Positions 39,031 to 49,357 are shown, numbered from the stretch's first letter. The stretch: 64,000 bases of DNA from Azospirillum sp. B510 (GCF_000010725.1 NC_013854.1:2819001-2883000), one strand, 5' to 3'. Translations and numbers: made by a program. The notes: generated from the sequence alone by a model not told the origin.

Positions 39031-39183
39031 GCCGACAGGCGACAAGTCGTTTGTGTCGCATTGATTCCGCGGGCTCCGTCCCGCAGAATTCCTTCAACGC
39101 TGAAGCGGTCGCGGGCAGCCCGGCGGGGCGGGAGGCGGGCGCTTCCACCCTGTCAACACCTTGTTCTGAAAGGACCGCGCGAC

Positions 39184-39372
39184 GTGAAAGCCTTCTCCTA
39201 CTGGGTCAACTCCATTCTCGCCGGCATCATGGCCTTCGTCGGCCTGCTCGCCTCCTCGCGCGCGGCGGACGATGCCTTCGCGGCCGGCGGCCTGATCGTC
39301 TTCCTCGGCTGCGTGCTCTTCATCTTCGCGTCGATCGGCCGCTATTTCGACCGTCTGGGCTCCGCCCACTGA
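39184..39372 (+). CDS. small two-helix membrane protein
   Basis: Protein of 62 aa with two membrane helices (SYWVNSILAGIMAFVGLLAS and AAGGLIVFLGCVLFIFASIG) joined by a short acidic loop. It starts with GTG at 39184, with AAGGA about 8 bases upstream. It is not recognised beyond being a small inner-membrane protein. It lies alone between the kinase and the ParA-like gene; its codon use matches the host. Confidence 0.65.
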   Translation: MKAFSYWVNSILAGIMAFVGLLASSRAADDAFAAGGLIVFLGCVLFIFASIGRYFDRLGSAH

Positions 39373-39488
39373 CCATCCCGGCGACGGGCCGGCGGTGCGA
39401 AGGCGGGGTCATCGAACGGTGATCCTCCGGGAGGGGCGGGGCGCTCTCCGCCCCGCCCGGCAACCCTGCCAAATCCCGTCAAACCCCG

Positions 39489-40112
39489 TCAAACCCCGTC
39501 GATGTAGCTCAGCAGCGGCTGCCAGTCGCCGCGATGCTCGGCGGCGCGCTTGCCCGGCATGTCGAACAGGCTGAGGCCGGTCGCCGCCGCATCGGCGTAG
39601 ATCTGGCTGTCGCGCAGCCGCGTCACCACCTGATGCCCGATGCCGCCCAGGAACCGGTCCAGACGGTCGGCGGCCTTGGTGCGGGCGCGCATGCGGTTGC
39701 CGACCACCGCGACCGTGGTCTTCTTCTTCGCGATCCGCTTCAGCTCGTCCAGCTTGGTGAGGAAACGCTGGGTCGCCTGTTCGTCGAAGGCGCCCGGCAG
39801 GACCGGCAGCACGACGATGTCGGCCATCTTGACCAGATCCTCGATCTGCTTGGTCTTCAGCGCCGCCGGCGCGTCGATCACCAGCCTTTTGGTGCCGCGC
39901 GGCGCATCGGAGAAGTCCTTGGCCCAGTCGAGCCCGACCAGCGGCGGGGCCTTGTCCGGCCGCCGCTCCAGCCAGCCGAGCGAGGAGTGCTGACGGTCGA
40001 CGTCGGCCAGCACGGTGGGCAGGCCGGCCGTGGCGGACGCGGCGGCGAGATGGGTGGCGACGGTCGTCTTGCCGCAGCCGCCCTTGATGTTGGCGACGAG
40101 GATCGTGAGCAT
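39489..40112 (-). CDS. ParA/MinD-family P-loop ATPase
   Basis: Protein of 207 aa. Deviant Walker A ANIKGGCGKTTVATHLA (KGGxGKT), Walker A' VLADVDRQHSSLGWL, Walker B RLVIDAPAAL and later VVLPVLPGAFDEQAT, VVGNRMRART. This is the short ParA type that positions cellular cargo by binding DNA non-specifically. No ParB or centromere-like repeat is nearby. The only linked gene is the CYTH-CHAD gene 11 bases upstream in the same direction. CHAD proteins bind polyphosphate, so positioning of polyphosphate granules is an attractive but untested idea. Confidence 0.85.
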   Translation of the reverse strand: MLTILVANIKGGCGKTTVATHLAAASATAGLPTVLADVDRQHSSLGWLERRPDKAPPLVGLDWAKDFSDAPRGTKRLVIDAPAALKTKQIEDLVKMADIVVLPVLPGAFDEQATQRFLTKLDELKRIAKKKTTVAVVGNRMRARTKAADRLDRFLGGIGHQVVTRLRDSQIYADAAATGLSLFDMPGKRAAEHRGDWQPLLSYIDGV

Positions 40113-40123
40113 GGCCGGGGAGT

Positions 40124-41725
40124 CTACACCGCTGGATCCGGTTTCGACCAGAAATGCTTGGTGTCGAGGAACTCGTGCCACAGGGCGACCAGCGCCGCCT
40201 CGGTGTCGGCCACCCCGCGGGCATGCCAGCCGATGACGATGCCGGCGGCGCGCGGCTCGCCGGGGGTGGAGCGGCTGCCGTCGTCATGCAGCTCGTGCAG
40301 CAGCCGGGTCGCCGTCGCCACGTCGTTCAGATGGCCCAGCGCGTCCTGGAAGGCGGCCATCTGCTGGATGTAACGGCGCACCGGCTTGTCGTCATAGAGG
40401 CTGCGGAAGAATTCCACGGCATAGCGCAGCTTCTTCAGCGCGATTCGCAGCTGGTGGCGCTGGGCGACCGGCAGATGGGCGAAGCCATGGCCGGCCCGCC
40501 GGGCCTTCTTGTGGCGCTTGTTCAGCAGATGGTCGGCCAGCCCGATCACCGGCTGGAACAGCCGCACCGATTCCTCGCTGACCGGCTGGTCGCGCCAGCC
40601 GCGCCGCTCCACCCAGCCGCCGACGCCGAGCAGGAAGGCGGTGTAGCGCTCCGAGCGGATCGCCTCGCGCACCCCCTCATAGGCGCGCAGCCGCCTGGCC
40701 TCGGCCGCCGCCGACAGCGCGTCCAGATCCTCCACCGCCGAACGGCCATGGCCGTCGGCGCGGTGGAAGGCGTCGCGCACCGGGGCCAGCAGCTCCTCGC
40801 CGAACACGTCCCAGTCGCGCGCCGGCCCCAGGCTGCCGGCCAGCCATTTGATCTCGCCGACCAGCCACAGATATTGCGTGGTCGGAATGAAGGGCCGGAA
40901 CAGGGCGATGGCCGAACGCAGCCGGCGGAGCGCGACGCGCATCTGGTGCACGCCCTCCGGATCCTCGCCGGCCAGCGTCACCGCCTCGTTCGCCACCATG
41001 TGGGCGATGCAGGCGCGGACGATGCGGCCGACCGCCCCCTCCACCGTCGTCTCCGGCTCCAGCAGCAGCTTTTCGGCCTTCAGCGCGGTGTCGGCGGTGC
41101 CGTTCGCCAGCGCGTGGCCGCGTTCCGCCTTGGTCCGCATCTCCAGCCGCAGCGGCGCCGCCCTGGTCAGTTCCTGCGCCAGGTCATAGAGGGCGGCCGG
41201 CGTACCGGCCTTCAGCTCCAGCTCCACCTCGCACAGGTCGGTGGAGCGGCCGTCGGGCAGCGCGATCCGTCCGCGGTCGAAGGCGACCTCGATACGGGTG
41301 GCGGCGGCATCGCCCAGCGTCACCTCCTGGGTGGTCCGCTCGACGATCGAGGTGAAAACCGGCGTCAGCTCCGCGTCGGCGAGCGCCCCCAGCAGCTCAA
41401 TGGCGGCGGGGTCGGCGACCAGCGTCAGGTCGGGGGCGGCGGAGGGCACCGCGCATTCCCACTCGCCCCGTCCCAGCCCATCCTCGTCGGGGGCCGACTT
41501 GACGGTCTGGACATAGCCCTCGCCGGTGTTGCGCACCCGCAAGGTCACCTTGCGCGCGGCGAGCCGGCGGTCCCCGGTGTCGTAATAGGTGCTTTCCAGG
41601 GTTCGTGTCGCCGCCGGGCCGGCCGCCCGGTCTGCGATGGCGGGAGCGGCGCGCAACCTGTCGAAGTCTTCCGGCTGCGCAGCCAGCTTCAGTTCCGTCT
41701 CGCGGTTGATCTCGGCCTCAGCCAT
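40124..41725 (-). CDS. CYTH-CHAD protein (triphosphatase plus polyphosphate-binding domain)
   Basis: Protein of 533 aa. The N-terminal CYTH domain ([16 protein letters not shown] with ExEx[48 protein letters not shown]) is expected to hydrolyse inorganic triphosphate. The C-terminal CHAD domain has conserved His-bearing helices: [23 protein letters not shown] and [27 protein letters not shown] domains bind polyphosphate granules. It is followed after 11 bases by a ParA-like ATPase. ATG 41725 has only a close GCAGG upstream; ATG 41782 is an alternative. Confidence 0.85.
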   Translation of the reverse strand: MAEAEINRETELKLAAQPEDFDRLRAAPAIADRAAGPAATRTLESTYYDTGDRRLAARKVTLRVRNTGEGYVQTVKSAPDEDGLGRGEWECAVPSAAPDLTLVADPAAIELLGALADAELTPVFTSIVERTTQEVTLGDAAATRIEVAFDRGRIALPDGRSTDLCEVELELKAGTPAALYDLAQELTRAAPLRLEMRTKAERGHALANGTADTALKAEKLLLEPETTVEGAVGRIVRACIAHMVANEAVTLAGEDPEGVHQMRVALRRLRSAIALFRPFIPTTQYLWLVGEIKWLAGSLGPARDWDVFGEELLAPVRDAFHRADGHGRSAVEDLDALSAAAEARRLRAYEGVREAIRSERYTAFLLGVGGWVERRGWRDQPVSEESVRLFQPVIGLADHLLNKRHKKARRAGHGFAHLPVAQRHQLRIALKKLRYAVEFFRSLYDDKPVRRYIQQMAAFQDALGHLNDVATATRLLHELHDDGSRSTPGEPRAAGIVIGWHARGVADTEAALVALWHEFLDTKHFWSKPDPAV

Positions 41726-42027
41726 CGCCTGCGCTTCAACCCCCGTTTTGCGGCCAGTTGGCCTATAATTGGGTGTTTGCACAGCGCATGAACAGGGTCA
41801 AGTTACCAAAATGTTGCATGTCGCTGTGGTTGCGCCACCTGTTGGCGACGCATCTTCCGCTGGGCGGAATGGCGCGGCCGGGGCCTTGGGACGGTGCCCG
41901 CAGGGTCATTATGCCCCATTCCGCCCCACCCCTGGGGCGTTGCAAAGCTCGCGGGGCTGTGGTTGGGTTTCGCCAAATCGAAACGGCCGGTCCCGATCGG
42001 GGCGGCCATAATCCGGGAACCGCGACG

Positions 42028-43221
<1,194 letters not shown>

Positions 43222-43249
43222 GCGGTTCCACCGGATCGCGGATACGGGA

Positions 43250-43278
43250 GGCCTCGGGCTTCGGCCCGGGGCCTTTTT
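43250..43278 (+). terminator. terminator of pgk
   Basis: GGCCTCGGGC (43250-43259) pairs with GCCCGGGGCC (43264-43273) across a TTCG tetraloop with one G-T pair, then TTTTT. It lies 28 bases after the pgk stop. Confidence 0.88.
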
Positions 43279-43305
43279 CGCTTGGTCACGCCTGACTTTG
43301 TTTGG

Positions 43306-44484
43306 TCACGCCTGAGCGGCCTTCCCCGCCCGCGCTTTCAGCCACTCCGCCATCCCCTGGTCGTCCAGCGCATATTGCCCGCGCGCCGATCGCCACAGGA
43401 TGTTCCTCTGCCGCAGCGCCTCGATGGCCGCCTGCACCGCCGGCGGTTCCACCGTCTCGCCGACCGCGTCGGCATAGGCCTGCAACGCCGGGGCGGAGAA
43501 GGGGGCGGATTGCGGCCCCTCCACCGCCAGCCGTTCGACCACCGCCTGCTGCAACGGCGTCAGTCCCGACCATGCGGTCTCGTAATCGTCCCACACCCGC
43601 TGACGCAGCCCGGCCGCGCCATCCGCCAGCGCCCGCTTCAATTCGCCGGCATCGCCGACCAGCAGCGCCGCGTCCGACAGGATCCGCATCAGGGTTTCCG
43701 GCTGCCGCCCGACCGCGTCGAACGCGGCGAACACATCGTCGGCGTCGAAGCGGTTGCCCTCGGCCAGCCGGGCGTTGATCCAGGCGGTGTAGGCATCGGT
43801 ATAGGCGCGGTCGAGCAGCGGAAAACTGCGCACGCTGGTGCCGAAGAAGGGCTGGTCACGGTTCAGCACCAGCCGGCTCAGCTTGTCGCGGTGGGATCCG
43901 GTCAGCACGATCATCAGGTTCGGCCCGTCGCGGGCGTCGTCCCTGGTGTTCAGCCGGTCGCGTGCCGCCTTCAGCGCGAACATGGCGGTCAGCCCGGCCT
44001 CGGTCGTCAGCGCGTGCTGGGCTTCATCCACCAGCAGGGCGATGCGCTTGTGCGTCCGCTCCAGCAGGGCCTCCAGCGCGTCGGCCAGCGTGGTCCCCTG
44101 CGCCTGCCCGACCCGGTCGATGTCGACCGAAACGCCGCCGACCCCCAGCCTGGCGAGCCCCACCGCCCGCGCCGCCTTCACCGGCAGGCTGTCGGCCCGG
44201 CGCAGTTCGGCCTTCAACGCCTCCGCGATCAGATGGGCGGGATCGGCCGCCATGTCCGACCACAGATCGGCATAGACCGCCAGGATGCCGCGGTTCTCCA
44301 GCTCCGGCCCCAGGTCGTGGCGCAGGAAGGTGCTTTTTCCCGTCCGCCGCGGTGCCGCCAGACACAGCGTGGGCTCCGCCCCGATCGGCGCATCCCCGGT
44401 CACGATGTCGGCCAGCGCCGCCGCCAGCTTCGGCCGGTGGAACAGGAACTTCTGCGCGGGCGTGGCGGCGGTTCGGGGCGGCAT
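43306..44484 (-). CDS. P-loop ATPase (archaeal-ATPase/STAND-like) with C-terminal winged helix
   Basis: Protein of 392 aa. An N-terminal AAA/STAND-type NTPase domain has Walker A CLAAPRRTGKSTFL, Walker B IALLVDEAQHAL and sensor LMIVLTGSHRDKLSRL, followed by RSFPLLDRAYTDAY. The C-terminal 100 residues look like a winged helix (TPLQQAVVERLAVEGP, AIEALRQRNILWRSARGQYALDD). Such proteins act as stress or defence switches or transposition-like ATPases; the true role is not known. GGAGG precedes ATG 44484, and an AT-rich operator-like region follows directly upstream. It is a single gene between pgk and ffs. Confidence 0.75.
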   Translation of the reverse strand: MPPRTAATPAQKFLFHRPKLAAALADIVTGDAPIGAEPTLCLAAPRRTGKSTFLRHDLGPELENRGILAVYADLWSDMAADPAHLIAEALKAELRRADSLPVKAARAVGLARLGVGGVSVDIDRVGQAQGTTLADALEALLERTHKRIALLVDEAQHALTTEAGLTAMFALKAARDRLNTRDDARDGPNLMIVLTGSHRDKLSRLVLNRDQPFFGTSVRSFPLLDRAYTDAYTAWINARLAEGNRFDADDVFAAFDAVGRQPETLMRILSDAALLVGDAGELKRALADGAAGLRQRVWDDYETAWSGLTPLQQAVVERLAVEGPQSAPFSAPALQAYADAVGETVEPPAVQAAIEALRQRNILWRSARGQYALDDQGMAEWLKARAGKAAQA

Positions 44485-44495
44485 CGGCAGCCTCC

Positions 44496-44524
44496 TTATG
44501 GCCGATTATGGATCATTCCATAAT
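44496..44524 (-). promoter_or_regulatory. operator-like palindrome upstream of the ATPase gene
   Basis: A perfect inverted repeat ATTATGGA-TCAT-TCCATAAT (44505-44524) contains the half-site TTATGG. A further direct copy of TTATGG lies at 44496, exactly 10 bases away. The cluster sits 12-40 bases before the ATPase start in a 70-base AT-rich patch, where the promoter should be. Binding by the gene's own winged helix is a reasonable inference. Confidence 0.55.
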
Positions 44525-44631
44525 TTATAGTCCGAAAAATAATCGTCAATAGTCCATTACGGACACCGAAACGACCCTCGCACGCCAACCGTTTCCCCTT
44601 GCATCCGCCCGCACAAGCCCCCATAACAGCG

Positions 44632-44732
44632 GCGGGAGACTGGCGTCGGACGAGTCCCTCGCCAACCCGGTCAGGTCCGGAAGGAAGCAGCCGCAACGAG
44701 TTACGGCTCGGGTCGTTCGTCCAGTCTCCCAC
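44632..44732 (+). ncRNA. ffs: SRP RNA (4.5S, bacterial small type)
   Basis: The conserved apical domain GGTCAGGTCCGGAAGGAAGC is present, with the asymmetric loop and GGAA-type tetraloop that bind Ffh. The ends pair as GGGAGACTGG (44634-44643) with CCAGTCTCCC (44721-44730). About 100 nt. Its position directly before dnaX is common in alphaproteobacteria. Ends are set from the terminal stem and are accurate to a few bases. Confidence 0.93.
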
Positions 44733-44836
44733 CCTCTGCAAAAATTGCCAGCACGAAACAGACGGCGACAGCGCGGTGCCGGGACGCTATCCTGCGGCCC
44801 GAAATTCCCCTCCCGTCGTTTCGACAGGCCAGCCGC

Positions 44837-46747
44837 GTGACCGATACCACCGCCGTTTCCGCCGCCGACATCGCCGCCGCCTCCGCTCCTCCCGCCACCG
44901 GGCAGGCCTACCGGGTGCTGGCGCGCAAATACCGGCCGAAGACCTTCGACGAGTTGATCGGCCAGGACGCGCTGGTCCGCACCCTGACCAACGCCATCCA
45001 GTCCGGCCGCATCGCCCAGGCCTTCATGCTGACCGGCGTGCGCGGCGTCGGCAAGACCACCACCGCCCGCATCATCGCCCGCGCGCTGAACTGCACCGGG
45101 CCGGACGGCAACGGCGGGCCGACGGTCAGCCCCTGCGGCGTCTGCGACAATTGCCGCGCCATCGCCGAGGATCGCCACGTCGACGTGATGGAGATGGACG
45201 CCGCCAGCCACACCGGCGTCGACGACATCCGCGAGATCATCGACGGCGTGCGCTATTCCCCGGTCTCGGCCCGCTACAAGCTCTACATCATCGACGAGGT
45301 CCACATGCTGTCGAAGAGCGCGTTCAACGCGCTGCTGAAGACGCTGGAGGAACCGCCGAGCCATGTGAAGTTCGTCTTCGCCACCACCGAGATCCGCAAG
45401 GTGCCGGTGACGGTGCTGTCGCGCTGCCAGCGCTTCGACCTGCGCCGCGTCGACGCCCAGGTGCTGAAGGAGCATTTCACCCGCGTCACCGCCCTGGAAG
45501 GCGCCGACATCGAGGGAGACGCCGCCGCCCTGATCGCGCGCGCCGCCGACGGGTCGGTGCGCGACGGGCTGTCGCTGCTCGATCAGGCGATCGCGCTGGC
45601 CGCCGGCACCGTCACCGCGCAGCAGGTGCGCGACATGCTGGGTCTGGCCGACCGCACCCGCGTCATCGACCTGTTCGAGGCCGCCGTCTCCGCTCGTCCG
45701 GCCGAGGCGATGGACATACTGGCCGACCTGCACCGGGTCGGCGCCGATCCGGTGGTGATCCTCCAGGACCTGCTGGACCTCGTCCACAATCTGACCCGGC
45801 TGAAGGTGGTGCCCGACAGCGCAAACGACCCCTCCCTGCCGGAGGCGGAGCGCACGCGGGGATCCAGCCTGTCGGCCAGGCTCGGCATGCCGGCGCTGAC
45901 CCGCGCCTGGCAATTGCTGCTGAAGGGGCTGAACGAGGTGCAGGCCGCCCCGGTGCCGCAGCAGGCGCTGGAGATGGTGATCGTCCGCCTGTCCTACGCC
46001 GCCGACCTGCCGACTCCGGGCGAGCTGATCCGCCAGTTCCAGGCCCAGCAGGCCAATGGCGGCGCCGGAGGGGGCGCCCCGATGGGCCGTGGCTCCGGTG
46101 GCGGCCCCGGCGGTGGCGGCGCTGGCCCGCTCGCGGTCGCGACAAGCCAGCCCGCGTCCATGGCCACCCAGGCCGTCGCCCGCTCAATCGCATCGGCCCA
46201 GCCGCAGAGCGCCCCCGTTGCGCAGACCGCCCCGGCTCCCACCCCGGCCCCAGCCGGGGAGGAGTTGTCGCCGATGCCGCGGGACTTCCGCGCGCTGGTG
46301 CAGCTCTTCTCCGACCGGCGCGAGGGCGCGCTCTACGGCTATCTGATGGAGACGGTTCAGCTGGTCCGCATGGAGCCGGGCCGGCTGGAGCTGAAGCTCC
46401 GCCCCGCCGCCCCGCCGACCCTGCCGGCCAAGGTCGGGCAGTTCCTGGGCGAATGGACCGGCCAGCGCTGGATCGTCGCCCTGTCCGACGGCCCGGCCCA
46501 GCCGACGCTGGCCGAGCAGGAGCAGGCGGAACGGAACCGCGCCTGGTCGGAGGCGGAGGCCAACCCGGTGGTGCGCGCCGTGCTCGACGCCTTCAGCGGG
46601 GCGAAGATCATCGATGTCCGCGACCTCGCCGCAGTCGCCGCGGCGGAGAGTGCTGCGGTTGCGGATGACGGCGAGACACCCGATTTCATGGTTCAGCAGC
46701 AGGACGACGGGGTCTATTACCCCCTCGACGACGAAGGAGAGTACTGA
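44837..46747 (+). CDS. dnaX: DNA polymerase III subunit tau/gamma
   Basis: Protein of 636 aa. AAA+ clamp-loader motor: YRVLARKYRPKTFDELIGQDALV, Walker A TGVRGVGKTT (66-75), a zinc module with Cys in NCTGPDG and SPCGVCDNCR, YIIDEVHMLSKSAFNALLKTLEEPP, VLSRCQRFDLRR. A Gly/Pro/Ala-rich linker (about 410-470) and the tau C-terminal domain follow. It loads the beta clamp and joins polymerase to helicase. I see no poly-A slippery site, so a frameshifted gamma form is not predicted. The start is GTG 44837. Confidence 0.95.
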   Translation: MTDTTAVSAADIAAASAPPATGQAYRVLARKYRPKTFDELIGQDALVRTLTNAIQSGRIAQAFMLTGVRGVGKTTTARIIARALNCTGPDGNGGPTVSPCGVCDNCRAIAEDRHVDVMEMDAASHTGVDDIREIIDGVRYSPVSARYKLYIIDEVHMLSKSAFNALLKTLEEPPSHVKFVFATTEIRKVPVTVLSRCQRFDLRRVDAQVLKEHFTRVTALEGADIEGDAAALIARAADGSVRDGLSLLDQAIALAAGTVTAQQVRDMLGLADRTRVIDLFEAAVSARPAEAMDILADLHRVGADPVVILQDLLDLVHNLTRLKVVPDSANDPSLPEAERTRGSSLSARLGMPALTRAWQLLLKGLNEVQAAPVPQQALEMVIVRLSYAADLPTPGELIRQFQAQQANGGAGGGAPMGRGSGGGPGGGGAGPLAVATSQPASMATQAVARSIASAQPQSAPVAQTAPAPTPAPAGEELSPMPRDFRALVQLFSDRREGALYGYLMETVQLVRMEPGRLELKLRPAAPPTLPAKVGQFLGEWTGQRWIVALSDGPAQPTLAEQEQAERNRAWSEAEANPVVRAVLDAFSGAKIIDVRDLAAVAAAESAAVADDGETPDFMVQQQDDGVYYPLDDEGEY

Positions 46748-46750
46748 CCG

Positions 46751-47074
46751 ATGAAGAATATCGGCAACATGATGAAGCAGGCCCAGCAGATGCAGGCCAA
46801 GATGCAGGAGATGCAGGCCAGCCTGGAACAGGTCGAGATGACCGGCCAGAGCGCCGCCGGCATGGTCGTCGTGACCGTCAACGGCAAGAGCGAGATGAAG
46901 AAGGTCAAGCTCGACAAGTCCGTCGTCGATCCCGAGGACGTCGAGGTGCTGGAGGATCTGATCGTCGCCGCCTTCAACGACGCCAAGCGCAAGGTCGAGC
47001 AGCATGTCGCCGAGGAGACCTCGAAGATGATGGGCGGCCTGAAGCTGCCGCCGGGCATCAAGCTGCCGTTCTGA
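46751..47074 (+). CDS. YbaB/EbfC nucleoid-associated protein
   Basis: Protein of 107 aa. NIGNMMKQAQQMQAKMQEMQASLEQVEMTG, then VTVNGKSEMKKVKLDKSVVDPEDVEVLEDLIVAAFNDA, and MMGGLKLPPGIKLPF at the end, matching the family throughout. It binds DNA as a dimer and is co-expressed with dnaX and recR in most bacteria. It starts 3 bases after the dnaX stop, with GAAGGAG inside the dnaX end. Confidence 0.94.
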   Translation: MKNIGNMMKQAQQMQAKMQEMQASLEQVEMTGQSAAGMVVVTVNGKSEMKKVKLDKSVVDPEDVEVLEDLIVAAFNDAKRKVEQHVAEETSKMMGGLKLPPGIKLPF

Positions 47075-47087
47075 TCTTGTCGACTTG

Positions 47088-47234
47088 CCCTCTCCCGCCC
47101 CGGGAGAGGGAGGGGGCCCGCCGAAGGCGGAGAGGGTGAGGGGCCGTCCGGAGACGGTCCCCCTTATCCTTGCACCCCCCTCACCCTTCCCAAGCTTTGC
47201 TTGGGCCCCTTCCCTCTCCCGGGGCGGGAGAGGG
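47088..47234. repeat. large composite palindrome between ybaB and recR
   Basis: Two 23-bp arms, 47088-47110 and 47212-47234, are exact reverse complements of each other, and each arm is itself a near-palindrome (CCCTCTCCC joined to GGGAGAGGG). Between them lie more short hairpins (CCGTCCGGAGACGG; CCCAAGCTTTGCTTGGG). The layout is that of a BIME/REP-type mosaic. It ends 26 bases before the recR start, inside the predicted dnaX-ybaB-recR transcript. Confidence 0.85.
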
Positions 47235-47260
47235 GAATATGTTGCGGCCGCCAATTCCCC

Positions 47261-47854
47261 ATGATCGGACCTGAAATCGAACGCCTGATCCAGTTGCTGT
47301 CCAAACTGCCGGGGCTCGGCCCCCGGTCGGCGCGGCGGGCGGCTCTTCATCTGATGAAGCGCCGCGACAGCTTGCTGGTTCCCCTGTCGGAAGCGATGGC
47401 GGCGGCCGGCGAATCGATCCGCGCCTGCTCCGTCTGCGGCAATCTGGACAGCCGCGATCCCTGCACCGTCTGTGCCGACCCCGCCCGCGACCGCTCGGTC
47501 ATCTGCGTGGTCGAGGATGCCGGCGATCTGTGGGCGCTGGAACGCACCCGCGCCTTCCGCGGCACCTATCATGTGCTGGGCGGGCTGCTGTCGGCCTTGC
47601 AGGGCGTCGGCCCCGACGATTTGAACCTTGCCGGCCTTGCCGAGCGCGCCAAGGATCCGGCGGTGCGCGAGATCATCCTGGCGCTGAACGCCACCGTCGA
47701 CGGCCAGACCACCGCCCATGTGGTGACCGACCGCCTGACCGACTCCGACGTCTCGGTCTCCCGCCTCGCCCATGGCGTTCCGGTCGGCGGCGAGCTGGAC
47801 TATCTCGACGATGGCACGCTCACCGCGGCGCTGAAGGCAAGACGGCCGCTGTAG
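47261..47854 (+). CDS. recR: recombination mediator RecR
   Basis: Protein of 197 aa. Helix-hairpin-helix ([20 protein letters not shown]), zinc finger [26 protein letters not shown] start [18 protein letters not shown] with the catalytic-like Glu-Asp, [18 protein letters not shown], and [22 protein letters not shown]. It helps RecO load RecA on gapped DNA. ATG 47261 gives the family length but has only a poor ribosome site; the palindrome just upstream may affect its translation. Confidence 0.95.
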   Translation: MIGPEIERLIQLLSKLPGLGPRSARRAALHLMKRRDSLLVPLSEAMAAAGESIRACSVCGNLDSRDPCTVCADPARDRSVICVVEDAGDLWALERTRAFRGTYHVLGGLLSALQGVGPDDLNLAGLAERAKDPAVREIILALNATVDGQTTAHVVTDRLTDSDVSVSRLAHGVPVGGELDYLDDGTLTAALKARRPL

Positions 47855-47872
47855 CCCGGCGCCAGGCCGCCG

Positions 47873-48733
47873 CTATCCGGGAAACCCCGCCAGGGCGCGG
47901 ACCTCGGCCGGGCCGCGCCCCTCCTCGCGCAGCGAACGCAGCGATTGGGCGCGGTCGCGCTTGGCCAGCCGCTCGCCCGCCGCGTTCCGCAACAGGCCGT
48001 GGTGATGGTAATCCGGCGGATCATAGCCCAGCAGGGCCTGCAACAGCCGGTGCAGATGGGTGGCGAAGAACAGATCCTCGCCACGGGTGACCAGCGTCAC
48101 GCCTTGCAGATGGTCGTCGACGGTGACGCTGAGGTGATAGCTGGTCGGCGTGTCCTTGCGCGCCAGCACCACGTCGCCCAGCAGTTCCGGCGTCGCCTGC
48201 TGCCAGCCCCGCGCCCGGTCATGCCAGCGCAGCGGCCCGGTCAGCCGGCGCGCGGCCTCCACATCGAGCCGCAACGCCCATGATTCGCCATCGCCGATCC
48301 GCTCCGCGCGTTCCTGCGGCGAACGATGACGACAGGTGCCGGGATAGAGGGGACCATCGGAAGAAGTCGGGCCGGGCCCGTGCGGCGCGGCAGCGGCCCG
48401 CGCGATCTCGGCGGCGATGTCCTTGCGGGTGCAGAAGCAAGGATAGAGCACGCCGAGCGACTCGAGCCGGGCCAGGGCGGCGCGGTAATCGTCGAAATGA
48501 TCGGATTGGCGCCGCACCGGGCCATCCCAGTCGAGGCCGAGCCAGCCCAGATCCTCGATCAGGTCGCGCTCGAACTCCGGGCGGCAGCGGTTGGGGTCGA
48601 TATCCTCGATCCGCAACAGGAAGCGGCCGGCGGCGCCGCGGGCGGTGGTCCAGCCGAACAGCGCGGAATGGGCATGGCCCAGATGCAGATGCCCGGTGGG
48701 GCTGGGGGCGAAGCGGGTGACGAGGTCGCTCAT
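47873..48733 (-). CDS. gluQ: glutamyl-Q tRNA(Asp) synthetase
   Basis: Protein of 286 aa, a truncated glutamyl-tRNA synthetase without the anticodon domain. RFAPSPTGHLHLGHAHSAL holds the HIGH motif, FLLRIEDIDPNRC follows, YPCFCTRKDI and YPGTCRHRS include the zinc-binding Cys set, and RLAKRDRAQS is the KMSKS equivalent. It attaches Glu to the queuosine of tRNA-Asp. It is convergent with recR, 18 bases apart. Confidence 0.92.
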   Translation of the reverse strand: MSDLVTRFAPSPTGHLHLGHAHSALFGWTTARGAAGRFLLRIEDIDPNRCRPEFERDLIEDLGWLGLDWDGPVRRQSDHFDDYRAALARLESLGVLYPCFCTRKDIAAEIARAAAAPHGPGPTSSDGPLYPGTCRHRSPQERAERIGDGESWALRLDVEAARRLTGPLRWHDRARGWQQATPELLGDVVLARKDTPTSYHLSVTVDDHLQGVTLVTRGEDLFFATHLHRLLQALLGYDPPDYHHHGLLRNAAGERLAKRDRAQSLRSLREEGRGPAEVRALAGFPG

Positions 48734-48780
48734 CCCCGCCTTATAGCGGATCCCGTGGGCAACCCTCAAACATGGAGACC

Positions 48781-48948
48781 TTAGATATAGGGATTGTCGC
48801 GAATCGGCTCGACCGGGATCTCCTCGCCCTCCAGATACAGCGCCAGACGGCGGCGCAGCTCGCGGTCGAAGGCGTCGATGCGGATCTGGCGCTCACGCTC
48901 CTCGCGTTCACGGCGCTTCTGGGCAAGGTCGATGATGACGGCGGTCAT
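48781..48948 (-). CDS. small highly charged protein, 55 aa
   Basis: Protein of 55 aa, below usual length cut-offs but well supported. GAGGA lies 8 bases before ATG 48948 and codon use is host-like (G/C third positions). The sequence is one long charged helix: TAVIIDLAQKRRERE, then RQIRIDAFDRELRRRLALYL, and ends EGEEIPVEPIRDNPYI. No family is recognised. It lies 47 bases before the gluQ start in the same direction, so it may share a transcript with it. A small binding or regulatory protein is likely. Confidence 0.7.
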   Translation of the reverse strand: MTAVIIDLAQKRREREERERQIRIDAFDRELRRRLALYLEGEEIPVEPIRDNPYI

Positions 48949-49357
48949 GGCGGGCTATCCTCGAAGGTCGCGTCCGGCCGGCGCGACAGGCCGGGTCTGC
49001 TTGGATCGATGAGCCCACGATGGGTCCGTCATGGTTAACGAGGGGTAAGCGCGCAAGCGGAAGCGTGGGGCCCTCCGCCGATGTCACAGCCCCTGCGCGA
49101 ATGTGCGGAACGATCGTTCCTCCGGCGGCGACATGCCCACAGCGCGAAAAAGGTTACACATCAGTGAAGAAATTGCACCGCAGCGGGCCAAGATGTTGAG
49201 TCCGGGCCGACGATCCACTATGTATCTGGTTGTCCCGGATGTCGATCCGGCTGCCGGGGCGCAGCAGATACGACCCCGCGCACAAAGCCGCTCCGCTGTC
49301 GCGTGCCGGGATCCTGATACGGTCTCAGACACACGGTTTCAGACAAGGGAGTGGCCA
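48949..49357. other. intergenic region upstream of the HNH gene
   Basis: 409 bases without a convincing gene. An open frame continues upstream of the HNH start but lacks family similarity and a ribosome site. The minus strand has short frames only. No terminator or operator is obvious. Confidence 0.45.

Noticed and set aside
44837-46747. Programmed frameshift in dnaX producing gamma
   Set aside because: No A-rich slippery heptamer was found in the region where it would be expected.
49103-49357. Longer HNH protein starting at ATG 49103
   Set aside because: The extra 85 residues lack similarity and the TTG at 49358 has a good ribosome site at the point where family similarity begins.
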